This document shows positions 1-7,798 of a stretch of 27,925 nt of DNA, one piece after another. This DNA is from JAXMBN01 sp046349875. GTDB taxonomy: Bacteria > Planctomycetota > Planctomycetia > Pirellulales > Pirellulaceae. The notes beneath the pieces are model-generated. The model was given only the letters and a program-made list of their open reading frames with translations, did not search any database and was not told where the DNA came from. The translations under genes and the position numbers were made by a program. The stretch is taken from NCBI GenBank assembly GCA_046349875.1, contig JAXMBN010000057.1:1-27925 (forward strand). Direction: 5' to 3'. Each line of letters starts with the position of its first letter. The stretch's first letter is position 1.

Positions 1-200
1 GCGGTCCGCGCATTCTCTCCCATCCGAAGGCATTTTCGCCTTCTTCTGGCATCCATCTCAGCCAAAAGCCGAACCGAATGAGCCCTCTAAGCTCAATTTC
101 GGCCCCAAAACCTGCAAACGAACTCAATTTCCGTCATCAACAATAGGTGGCTGACACCTTGTGCGCGCGTCAACAATAGGTGGATGGCACGTTGTGGGAG
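1..200. other. Left-edge non-coding stretch
   Basis: No gene can be supported here. A plus-strand frame is open from base 2 to a stop at about 154, but it has no recognisable motif and could be the tail of a gene cut by the window or chance. The right half is occupied by two short degenerate repeats, described separately. Confidence 0.5.
137..196. repeat. Two degenerate copies of a short dyad repeat
   Basis: The 14-base string TCAACAATAGGTGG occurs at 137-150 and again at 170-183, 33 bases apart. In the first copy it continues into AGGTG-GCTGA-CACCT, an inverted repeat that could form a small hairpin; the second copy (ATGGCACGTTGTG after the shared part) has lost part of the dyad. The elements lie just after the stop codon of the minus-strand ATP-grasp gene, so they may act as a weak transcription end or be a dispersed intergenic element. 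No T-run follows. Confidence 0.6.
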
Positions 201-1412
201 TTAGGCGGCTTTGGATTGGGATGAGGTGGAGCGGATGGAGCGATAGAAGGCGTGGAAGATTTGGTTCATGGCAGTGGTTTTGTAAGGGAAGATGTCGGGT
301 GGGTCCATGGAATGGACCACAGCGCCGTTATCTGCTTCGAAGACAACCAGTTCGCCATCAAGAGTCTCTGCACAATCAAAGACGACATAGTCGAGGGCTA
401 GGTGACTGTGCAATTGTGCGAATGCCTGGCGGTGGCGATCAGCGAATTCGTGTTCGAAATGCTCCATGAATTCCGATTCTTCTTGACGGTGGTCAGCGTT
501 GTGTAGCATGTCGGCATTGAGGTAGTGAACGATCCAATGTTGGGAAATGGCCATGTGAACAGGAAAGAGTTCACCTTGGATCATGGCAACGCGATACTTG
601 CGATACTTGCCATCGTGACTTCGGTAGTCGATGAATTTGGCAACGAAGTATTCGTCGCTTTGCACTTCCTCTAGGTAGATGGCAAGATCGGCTGGGCTGA
701 CAAAACGATCTAGTCCGTGACCCGCATGCGAATCAACGGGGCGAATGATCCAACCATGCGGCACCGACTCGGCGTGTTCTTCAATATGACGTTGAAAGGC
801 CACCTCACTCAGCTTCTCTCTTGCATAGCGCATGGATGGCGAGGTGACCACACCTTGCATGCGATAACAATCTCGACTGAACGCGTTTCTCGCAAGCTTT
901 CGTATCTGCGAGGGTTGATTCAGGATGGGACGAGGCCAGTAGCGAACGACTTCTTCGAGGTGTTGCAGTACCGTTTGATTTTGATCAGACTCGCACAGCG
1001 CAATCATCGCAACATCGTGATCAGGAATCGATTGAGGTACGGGAAGACCCTCGCCCAAGTACAAAGTTTCCAATTGGATCGGGAGCGGTTCCACCAAGAA
1101 TTCGATCGGCATATTGGCCATCAAAGATCCTGGTCCCATGATGGCCAACAGTCGCAGTGCATCACGGTGTGGTCCAGGTTGCACGCGATAGTGTTGTTGC
1201 AACGCCAATGCATTGGATTGAAATTCGGCCGCAACTTCGGGGTGGCCGTGGATTTGAAAAATGGTCGAAAGATCCATCATTGCATGCGCATCTTCGTCAT
1301 TCTCTTCCAATCGCCCGAGCAGTTGTGAAGCAACCGGTTTCAAGCTGTCGCCACCGAACGCGATCCGCATGAGGTTGGGGATGCCGATGAGCGAAGGGAA
1401 GGATGCCGTCAT
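201..1412 (-). CDS. TPR / ATP-grasp (RimK-like) ligase-type protein
   Basis: Predicted cytosolic protein of 403 residues. Residues about 40-90 look like helical TPR-type repeats. The C-terminal half (about 195-390) resembles an ATP-grasp fold: a glycine-rich nucleotide loop (SHAGHGLDR, 228-236), a strand-loop with YFVAKFIDYRS (255-265), a basic KYRKYR segment, and a carboxylate-rich end (D346, E359, D361, N362) that fits the usual Mg-ATP ligands. ATP-grasp enzymes join a carboxylate to an amine or thiol, so a peptide- or amide-forming reaction is likely but the substrate is unknown. The frame also opens at a GTG at 1442 directly after the upstream stop; I prefer the ATG at 1412 because the sequence before it looks unconserved and a GAGAAAG-like site precedes it. 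It follows a PLP decarboxylase on the same strand, probably in one transcript. Confidence 0.75.
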   Translation of the reverse strand: MTASFPSLIGIPNLMRIAFGGDSLKPVASQLLGRLEENDEDAHAMMDLSTIFQIHGHPEVAAEFQSNALALQQHYRVQPGPHRDALRLLAIMGPGSLMANMPIEFLVEPLPIQLETLYLGEGLPVPQSIPDHDVAMIALCESDQNQTVLQHLEEVVRYWPRPILNQPSQIRKLARNAFSRDCYRMQGVVTSPSMRYAREKLSEVAFQRHIEEHAESVPHGWIIRPVDSHAGHGLDRFVSPADLAIYLEEVQSDEYFVAKFIDYRSHDGKYRKYRVAMIQGELFPVHMAISQHWIVHYLNADMLHNADHRQEESEFMEHFEHEFADRHRQAFAQLHSHLALDYVVFDCAETLDGELVVFEADNGAVVHSMDPPDIFPYKTTAMNQIFHAFYRSIRSTSSQSKAA

Positions 1413-1443
1413 GGATTGCTTTCTCAAGAAGTGCAGGCACACA

Positions 1444-2922
1444 TCAAGTTAGAGTGGATGGTCGATCTGCCAACGCCCTTCCGAGGCGAAGCGAGCTTTC
1501 AACAAGCTGGTCCAGATCTCGATGATCGGTTCGATGATTGAAGATCGCAGCACGAATGGCCACTTTCCCATCGACCTTAGTGGCGGAAGGCGCCACCAAT
1601 CCTTCTTGCTGAAGTGCTGCTACCAGGTCGTGATTCAGCACATCGGCATCGGTCGAACGATATCGGTAGCAGACGATATTGAGTGTGACGGGTGCGAGCA
1701 ACTCCAATTCTTCAGATTGCTCGATTCGCTGCCCTAAGTAACTAGCGAGTTCACATGTGTGATCCATCATCGAACCCAAGCGTTGCGTTCCGAAGACTCG
1801 CAATGTCATCCACGTCTTGAGTGCACGAAAGCCTCGCGATAGATCAGGACCCAAATCGCATGGCCAAGGAGATCCCGCTGCCATGGCTCGAGGATCGCGG
1901 GCCAAATAGTCGGCTGGTGTATGAAACGAATCCAAGTGCAACTTGCCATTGCGGACTAAAAGGAAGCCTGCATCGTAGGGCACCTGTGTCCACTTATGGA
2001 AATCAAAGGCAATCGAATCAGCTTCCGTTATCCCGACAAGCTTTGATCGTAAGTTGGGGGACATCATACCCAATGCAGCATAGGCTCCATCGATATGGAG
2101 TGGTATACCTTCGCGATCTGCTATGCGCCGCAGGGCGACAAGATCGTCGATCGCGCCAACATCCACCGTTCCTGCAGATCCAACGATGCAAACAGGTCGC
2201 AAGTCTGCACGGTGATCCGCTTCGAGTATTCGTTCAAGTTCCTCGATATCCATGCGATGTTGCGAATCGACTTGGATCTTACGAAGTTGATCGCTTCCCA
2301 AACCCATCATCTCGACCGCTTGCGCGATGCAGCGATGAGCGGCTGTCGAGGTGTAAATGGTCCACTTAGATGGGTCATCAATGCCGGTATTTCGAACTGA
2401 CAATCCCATCACGGCGTGTTTGGCGATGAGCAAGCCCAAGAAATTTGCAATCGAAGACCCTGTAACGAATAGGCCAGTCGCATCAGAGGGAAACGAAAAC
2501 AACTCCCGCATCCAATGAACGATTTGCTTCTCGACTTCGATCGGCGCATGATCGCGGCCACCCAAGTTGGCATTGAGTCCGCCAGCTAGAAGTTCGGCGA
2601 GCATACCTACGTAGGTTCCACCCCCTTGAACCCAACCCATGAACCCGGGATGCGCGTTGCCACTCGAATATGGAAGGATCTCGTTTTGAAACTCGCGATA
2701 GACATCCTCAAAGCCGGAAGATTTAGTAGGGATTGGCTGATGAAATCGTTCGCGAATCGCATCGGGGATCTTTTGCCAAACCGGGAATTCTCGGATCTTC
2801 TGCAGAAAGTCCAGCATGTCGTCGAGCATCCCATGCGCAAGTTCACGCGTCTCCTTCCAATCGGCAGGATCCAGCGAGAATGAGGCATTGGGTGTGGGCG
2901 TTCCACTGGCAGAGTTCAGCAT
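1444..2922 (-). CDS. PLP-dependent amino acid decarboxylase (group II family)
   Basis: 492 residues, the normal length for the aromatic amino acid / glutamate / diaminobutyrate decarboxylase family (fold type I PLP enzymes). Visible landmarks are the ring-stacking histidine H196 (STAAHRC), the GSAGTVDVGAIDDL segment (248-261), the cofactor-nitrogen aspartate D278 (HIDGAY) and the Schiff-base lysine K310 (FDFHKW). The N-terminal HPGFMGW segment (91-97) is also typical. The reaction should be removal of CO2 from an L-amino acid to give an amine; which amino acid cannot be read from sequence. It is the first gene of a minus-strand pair, with the ATP-grasp gene starting about 30 bases after its stop, and is divergent from a methyltransferase 253 bases away. 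No signal peptide, so cytosolic. Confidence 0.9.
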   Translation of the reverse strand: MLNSASGTPTPNASFSLDPADWKETRELAHGMLDDMLDFLQKIREFPVWQKIPDAIRERFHQPIPTKSSGFEDVYREFQNEILPYSSGNAHPGFMGWVQGGGTYVGMLAELLAGGLNANLGGRDHAPIEVEKQIVHWMRELFSFPSDATGLFVTGSSIANFLGLLIAKHAVMGLSVRNTGIDDPSKWTIYTSTAAHRCIAQAVEMMGLGSDQLRKIQVDSQHRMDIEELERILEADHRADLRPVCIVGSAGTVDVGAIDDLVALRRIADREGIPLHIDGAYAALGMMSPNLRSKLVGITEADSIAFDFHKWTQVPYDAGFLLVRNGKLHLDSFHTPADYLARDPRAMAAGSPWPCDLGPDLSRGFRALKTWMTLRVFGTQRLGSMMDHTCELASYLGQRIEQSEELELLAPVTLNIVCYRYRSTDADVLNHDLVAALQQEGLVAPSATKVDGKVAIRAAIFNHRTDHRDLDQLVESSLRLGRALADRPSTLT

Positions 2923-3175
2923 GGATCAGTCAGTCGCGATGTCGCTCGATTCGGTCCTATTCCTTGCATGCAACAAGGACTTTTCGAAGCTATCAGTAGT
3001 CGATCGTTTGTCCGACGTCGAGGTGAGTTTTCAGCAATCGCTAGCGTATGACGTAGCCTTAGGTAGAGTGGGTAAGCAGAAGGTAGTTGATACCGCCCGT
3101 TTTGGGAGCGACTCGTCGGCGATTGTCTCTTGATTCCACCTGCAAAATGCAACTGGGTTCGACAGACAAGTTATC
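2923..3175. promoter_or_regulatory. Divergent intergenic region
   Basis: 253 bases between the starts of the decarboxylase (minus) and the methyltransferase (plus), so it should hold promoters for both. I could not pick a convincing -35/-10 pair or operator. A short minus-strand open frame (2916-3152) crosses it but has no support. Confidence 0.4.
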
Positions 3176-4132
3176 ATGAATGGCTTGCACGTTAGGTCGA
3201 AGGTTTTGTCGATTTTGCTTCGCGATTACAGAAAGAGGCTCATGGATCGTTCACCGTCAGAAGAAGGGCAAGGAAACCGTGAGGCCTTCGCTTTCGGAAA
3301 GAACTGGTCCCAGTTTCTCCAGCAACTCAACGAGGAGAGGATTGCCAGTGCGGAGCAATCGCTTCGCCAACTTCTTCAGCAAAATGGATTCGAAGGGATG
3401 CGCGTCCTCGATGCAGGGAGCGGAAGCGGGCTCTTTAGTCTCGCCGCGTATCGAATGGGGGCTGACGTGACATCCTTTGATGTCGATCCAGATTCGGTGG
3501 GCTGTACGCGAGCCTTGCAGAATCAGTATGGCGATAACGAACGGTGGCGAGTTCACTCGGGTTCCTTGCTCGATGCAGCTTTCTTGCACGACCTTGGCCT
3601 GTACGATGTGGTTTACTGCTGGGGCGTCGCACACCATACAGGAGACATGTGGAAAGCCATCGATCAGATCGCTATGCGGGTCGACGTGAATGGTCGATTG
3701 GTATTGGCGATCTACAACGATCAACTCTACGTTTCCCGAATCTGGCACGGAATCAAACGCATTTACCAAAAACTGCCGAAGCCGCTGCGTCCTCTCTATG
3801 TTTTGATCATCTATCTCGGAACTTTTCTGAAGCGATTGACAACGACCTTAGGGGCCTCCATGCTCCGATGCTTCACTCTACGAAACCCGTTGGTGCCGTG
3901 GTTGCGCTGGGCACGCGAAACTCAAGGGCGAGGCATGCATGGTTGGTATGATTTGGTCGATTGGGTCGGAGGCTGGCCGTTTGAAGTAGCTCGTCCCGAG
4001 GCGATCTTCCGATTTCTTCGCGACCGAGGATTCCAATTGGAAGAGATGACGACTGTTATCGGACATGGATGCAACGAATACGTTCTTCGTCGCGAACGCA
4101 TGATGAACGAGTCTCAAAGGGATGGACAATAG
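3176..4132 (+). CDS. Class I SAM-dependent methyltransferase
   Basis: 318 residues. Motif I is clear at residues 77-85 (VLDAGSGSG), followed by the acidic FDVDPDS at the end of strand 2 (101-107), and DVVYCWGVAHH as the motif IV/post-I region. This is a Rossmann-type methyltransferase of the UbiG-like group. The C-terminal 100 residues contain a hydrophobic helical stretch (LRPLYVLIIYLGTFL) that may contact a membrane or a lipid or glycan acceptor. The acceptor is unknown. The start is uncertain: ATG at 3176 gives the longest frame, while ATG at 3242 has an AGAAAGAGG just before it, with short spacing. A DUF1810 gene follows 30 bases downstream, and the decarboxylase/ATP-grasp pair is divergent, so it may act on the product of that pair (inference). 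Confidence 0.85.
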   Translation: MNGLHVRSKVLSILLRDYRKRLMDRSPSEEGQGNREAFAFGKNWSQFLQQLNEERIASAEQSLRQLLQQNGFEGMRVLDAGSGSGLFSLAAYRMGADVTSFDVDPDSVGCTRALQNQYGDNERWRVHSGSLLDAAFLHDLGLYDVVYCWGVAHHTGDMWKAIDQIAMRVDVNGRLVLAIYNDQLYVSRIWHGIKRIYQKLPKPLRPLYVLIIYLGTFLKRLTTTLGASMLRCFTLRNPLVPWLRWARETQGRGMHGWYDLVDWVGGWPFEVARPEAIFRFLRDRGFQLEEMTTVIGHGCNEYVLRRERMMNESQRDGQ

Positions 4133-4162
4133 TATTTCAATAAGGCATCCATCGAACACACA

Positions 4163-4612
4163 ATGGAACCAAACTCCAAAGTCGCATCGCATGATCCGTG
4201 GGATCTTCATCGTTTTGTAGAGGCCCAGCGCGATACTTTCTCGATTGCCTTGGATGAAATTCGCCAAGGCAAGAAACGTTCGCACTGGATGTGGTTTGTT
4301 TTTCCTCAGCTCGCTGGACTCGGATTCAGTTCCATGGCGCAGTACTATGCAATACATAGTACTGCAGAAGCCCAAGCTTATTTGAATCATCCCCTTCTTG
4401 GTTCGCGATTGCTGGAAATCTCTCAAGCTCTTTCAAGCCTTCAAGGAAAATCAGCTCGAGAGATCTTGGGCGAACCCGATGACCTTAAATTGCGTTCATG
4501 CTTGACGCTTTTTAGTCAGCTCGATCAGGCACCACCGATCTTTCGTGAGCTACTACAGCAATATTTTGATGGAGAATCCGATGCTAGAACTCTTCAATTG
4601 CTCAAGCTGTAA
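4163..4612 (+). CDS. DUF1810 family protein
   Basis: 149 residues, full length for DUF1810. The characteristic features are the N-terminal RFVEAQRDTFSIALDEIRQGKKRSHWMWFVFPQL run (two parts, residues about 17-51), the GLGFSSMAQYYAI segment, and the downstream HPLLGSRLLEI helix. The family is small, cytosolic, helical and of unknown biochemical function. It starts 30 bases after the methyltransferase stop, so probably shares its transcript. Its stop lies only 6 bases from the stop of the convergent transglutaminase gene. Confidence 0.88.
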   Translation: MEPNSKVASHDPWDLHRFVEAQRDTFSIALDEIRQGKKRSHWMWFVFPQLAGLGFSSMAQYYAIHSTAEAQAYLNHPLLGSRLLEISQALSSLQGKSAREILGEPDDLKLRSCLTLFSQLDQAPPIFRELLQQYFDGESDARTLQLLKL

Positions 4613-4618
4613 TTTTCA

Positions 4619-5800
4619 TCACGGCATTCGTTCGAGCGTAATGAGTTGATCTTTTTGATTGGCGATAACGGTTTGTTCCGATGATGAGCCCTCCACGCGA
4701 ATCTTGAGGGTTTGATTGGTAGCCACGACCAGTTCCACATGATCATTGGTGTCAAATCCTTCATCGCGGGTTTTGGCTTCGGCAAGTTTGTTACCTTGCT
4801 CATCGGAAACCGTGACCATCGTTGCGATCCGCTGGCGATGGGTAGGATCGATGACTCGCAATCGAATGCGAATCTTCCCTTCTTCGAGCTCTACCTTTTT
4901 ATTGGTATAACGGGATGTCACATTGATGGCATAGGAACGGGCCCCAGAGCGATCCCAGACCATAGGGAAGAGCAGGGGAGTCTTCTTGAAGCTCACTGCG
5001 CAAATAGCATGGCGAGGTTCATCGACTTTCGCTTCCGAAGCGCGAGCGATAAACCAACCTTCGTCGAGTCGATTGCCGGCTGGTTCGCACGCGCCCGTAA
5101 AGTGCCAGTCACCGTCGTTCCAGACCTCGACCCAGGAATGATTGCCGCTACGATCGGACCATAAGGGTGTACCTACAAATCGTGCGGGAACACCAACACT
5201 TCGGCAGGCATCGATCAGCAAAATGGAAAGGCCCGTGCAAGACGCGGTGTGGTACTCGATGGATTCATAAGGGCTTTGATCGGCCTTCTTCCGTTGCGCC
5301 GAGTATTTAACGTCGAGCATGCCGTAGATGGTTTGATTGAGTTTGGCGGCTGCTTCGCCGGGAGATTTCGCTCCTTCGACGAGAGGCAGGAAGCGATTTC
5401 GAAAATCCTTCCGCCATGCATCACGGCGTTCACTGACATTGGCGTAAGGGAGGATCCCATTCAGGAATAGTTCTTCGTCGATTTGCGACTTCCAAGGGGC
5501 TTTCATCCACGCTTCGTAAGCACCTTCGACATGTTCCACCAAAAAATCAGCCGACAGCGATTTGAGATCGGGATCCGACATGTTCTCGAGCAAGAAGGCC
5601 AACCCCTTTCGGTGTTCGGGGGAAACTCGGTTGAATGCTTCTTTCCATACAGTGCGATGATCTCCCGCGTCTTCTAAGCGATCTTGCTGTTCTTGTGATA
5701 GAGACGTTTCTTGGAAGGCCGTCTGAGCCGAAACGCTCGCGGCCCAATGATTCAAACTGCTGAGCAACACTACCCAAACGAAGACTTGGTGAAACTTCAT
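4619..5800 (-). CDS. Exported transglutaminase-like protein
   Basis: 393 residues with a Sec signal peptide (cleavage likely after SVSAQ, about residue 26). The core at residues 180-245 is transglutaminase/papain-like: nucleophile C188 in ASCTG, H221 in GNHSWVEVW, and a third position that aligns with E239 (ACEP) instead of the usual aspartate. The N-terminal 160 residues are helical and the last 110 residues (about 280-390) look like a beta-sandwich, possibly carboxypeptidase-regulatory-like. Enzymes with this core act as proteases, peptide ligases or cross-linkers; the target is unknown. The ATG overlaps the stop of the preceding gene (ATGA, 5797-5800), so the two are probably translationally coupled and may function together in the periplasm. 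Confidence 0.82.
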   Translation of the reverse strand: MKFHQVFVWVVLLSSLNHWAASVSAQTAFQETSLSQEQQDRLEDAGDHRTVWKEAFNRVSPEHRKGLAFLLENMSDPDLKSLSADFLVEHVEGAYEAWMKAPWKSQIDEELFLNGILPYANVSERRDAWRKDFRNRFLPLVEGAKSPGEAAAKLNQTIYGMLDVKYSAQRKKADQSPYESIEYHTASCTGLSILLIDACRSVGVPARFVGTPLWSDRSGNHSWVEVWNDGDWHFTGACEPAGNRLDEGWFIARASEAKVDEPRHAICAVSFKKTPLLFPMVWDRSGARSYAINVTSRYTNKKVELEEGKIRIRLRVIDPTHRQRIATMVTVSDEQGNKLAEAKTRDEGFDTNDHVELVVATNQTLKIRVEGSSSEQTVIANQKDQLITLERMP

Positions 5801-7731
5801 GGGGTTCCTTTCATCTTTTGAAGGTACGCCAGGATCTCCATGATCTCGTCCTGGGTAAAAGTATCCATCAAGCCATTGGGCATCATCGACTTGGAAGATC
5901 GTGCGCGTTCGCTGATCTCTCCCTTGGCAATCGAGGTCGGTTCTTTCTGTTCCGCCGACACGACCAAAGAGATGGTCTGATCGTCTTCGCGAACGATCAC
6001 TCCCGAAAGAACACGACCATCATCGGTCAGGATATTCTGCATAGCATACTTGGGATCGATCTTATGGGAAGGGTCTACGATCTCGCGGAGAATGGAACGC
6101 ATATTCCCTTTCCATCGCGTCGCGACATCGGAGAGGTCCGGGCCGATCGCACCCCCTTGTTGCTGAAGTTTGTGGCACTGAAGGCAGGTAGCCTCTTGCA
6201 ACAACTTGCTCCCAATCGCTTCCGATCGGCCTTGGATTCCTTGCTCAACCAATGCTTCCAGATCGTTATATTTCCAGTTGCGGACGAATGAACGATTGTT
6301 TCCGATTGGGTCAGCAGGTTCGCGTGGATTTTGATTCCATGTTTCGAGATCGGGAACCACAACCATTACTCCATACATTCGCATCCAATGATTGGGGAAG
6401 GTGCAGACATAGGGATACTCACCGGGTTCCGATGGAGCGGTAAGCGTTAGTTGGGTCATTTGATGAGCGGGAACCATGGTGGTTGCCCACAGCACCTGGT
6501 TGGACTTCGGCACGTATTGTTTCCCATCGGTCATCGCATCAGGCGCCATTTGAGCGGCTTCCAGGGCAACGGTCTTGAGTTGACCTGGAGTCGTGATCAC
6601 CAAATTGTGAGGCATCAGGTCTTCATTCTTGAGGACTATTTGTACTGGCTTGCCTGCCTCGACGACGAAGTACTTGTGGTCGTAACGCATCTCTTCTTCC
6701 ACCGTGGCCAGACGAATAATGCGGACGGTGACTTGGTCCAATCGTTTGCGGAGGGCCTTGGCCTGTTGCGGTTCAATCGATCGAAAGAGGCTATCGGCAA
6801 GCAGCATCGCATCTAGAAACGATTCTTCGGTTCGAGCAGCGGCGGGTGTAGCTTCTGCATACTCCACCAATATTTGGGCCAGTTGCGAACAGAGTTTCGG
6901 ATCCCGCTCGCTGGTCGGAACCTTGAGCAGAACGCGGATCAAGGTGGGGCGAATCTCAGCGAGGTTCCATTGGGTTGCGAGAAGGTCAAAGGTTTGACGC
7001 TGCTCAAACTCGAATCCCTCCAGCGCTTCCAAGCAGGCTAGGCGAATGGCATTCGAGGATGTTGATCGGTAACTTTCGACGATCAAGGGGTATAGGGGGC
7101 GCCGAGCATCTTGGGAGGGAAGCCATGCAATCGAACTGAGGCTATCTGCAAGCATCGAAGGATTCGTGCGTGCACGTTCGATTTGAGTTGCTGGTGCTTG
7201 CGATGGGGTGAACGGATACCATAGCAATGACCAGCTGAACTTGCGTACCCATGGCTGGGCATGTTGCGTTCCTTCAGTCAATGCGCGATTATCCGCTTCC
7301 GAGGGAATGATCGCCTGCGATGCAATCACGTGGGCCAAATCGCGGGCGATGCGCGAGGCGTCACCTGACTCGGGTAGACCACCGAGAGTCGCGATGGCTT
7401 CTTGAATCAGAGTCGTCTTTCGAATTGTTGCCAGGGAACGCAGCGAGTTCGAGCGTTCTTCGAGCGGCATTCCCTGTCGTCCGAGGATCGCTTGGTGAAC
7501 AGGTACGTACTTGGGATGGTCTTCTTTTCGTTCTACCAGCAGCAACTGCTCTTGAGTCAATCGTTTCAACTGATATTCGACGATCTTGGGGCTTTTGTCG
7601 AGAAAGACCTTCGGAGGCTCTACCTTCTTGTTGGCTCCATGATCCCCGTGATCGTGCTGAGCCAAGGTCGTGGCGTTTCCGAGAAGACCGAAGAAAACGA
7701 GTACACTGAAGCGATAGAATCTGCCATTCAT
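5797..7731 (-). CDS. HEAT / azurin-like blue copper / cytochrome c protein
   Basis: 644 residues from the ATG at 7731. The frame stays open to 7962, but that would overlap the upstream gene by 164 bases and place 77 atypical residues before the signal peptide (NGRFYRFSVLVFFGLLG). After the signal comes a His-rich patch (QHDHGDHG), then HEAT-like helices (about 60-330). A cupredoxin domain follows (about 355-460) with azurin-type copper ligands H375 (MPHNLVIT), C443, H448 and M452. The C-terminal domain has one heme-c site, C516-C519-H520 (CLQCH), followed by GGAIGPDL, the pattern of the planctomycete heme-binding domain. Role: periplasmic electron transfer, plausibly accepting electrons from the dehydrogenase-like product of the gene upstream and passing them on through copper and heme. 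It lies 67 bases after that gene and is coupled to a transglutaminase gene downstream. Confidence 0.88.
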   Translation of the reverse strand: MNGRFYRFSVLVFFGLLGNATTLAQHDHGDHGANKKVEPPKVFLDKSPKIVEYQLKRLTQEQLLLVERKEDHPKYVPVHQAILGRQGMPLEERSNSLRSLATIRKTTLIQEAIATLGGLPESGDASRIARDLAHVIASQAIIPSEADNRALTEGTQHAQPWVRKFSWSLLWYPFTPSQAPATQIERARTNPSMLADSLSSIAWLPSQDARRPLYPLIVESYRSTSSNAIRLACLEALEGFEFEQRQTFDLLATQWNLAEIRPTLIRVLLKVPTSERDPKLCSQLAQILVEYAEATPAAARTEESFLDAMLLADSLFRSIEPQQAKALRKRLDQVTVRIIRLATVEEEMRYDHKYFVVEAGKPVQIVLKNEDLMPHNLVITTPGQLKTVALEAAQMAPDAMTDGKQYVPKSNQVLWATTMVPAHQMTQLTLTAPSEPGEYPYVCTFPNHWMRMYGVMVVVPDLETWNQNPREPADPIGNNRSFVRNWKYNDLEALVEQGIQGRSEAIGSKLLQEATCLQCHKLQQQGGAIGPDLSDVATRWKGNMRSILREIVDPSHKIDPKYAMQNILTDDGRVLSGVIVREDDQTISLVVSAEQKEPTSIAKGEISERARSSKSMMPNGLMDTFTQDEIMEILAYLQKMKGTP

Positions 7732-7798
7732 ACGTGCGCTACGAATCATGAAAAGTGCCGAAGTAAACAAACAGGTCACAACAACGATTGCGTATACT

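Noticed and set aside
2..154. Possible C-terminal fragment of a plus-strand gene at the left edge
   Set aside because: About 50 codons with no start in the window and no motif; cannot be told from chance.
717..1328. 203-residue plus-strand open frame
   Set aside because: Lies fully opposite the ATP-grasp gene and has no family features; a shadow frame.
2916..3152. 78-residue minus-strand open frame in the divergent gap
   Set aside because: No recognisable motif, overlaps the decarboxylase start, and composition looks non-coding.
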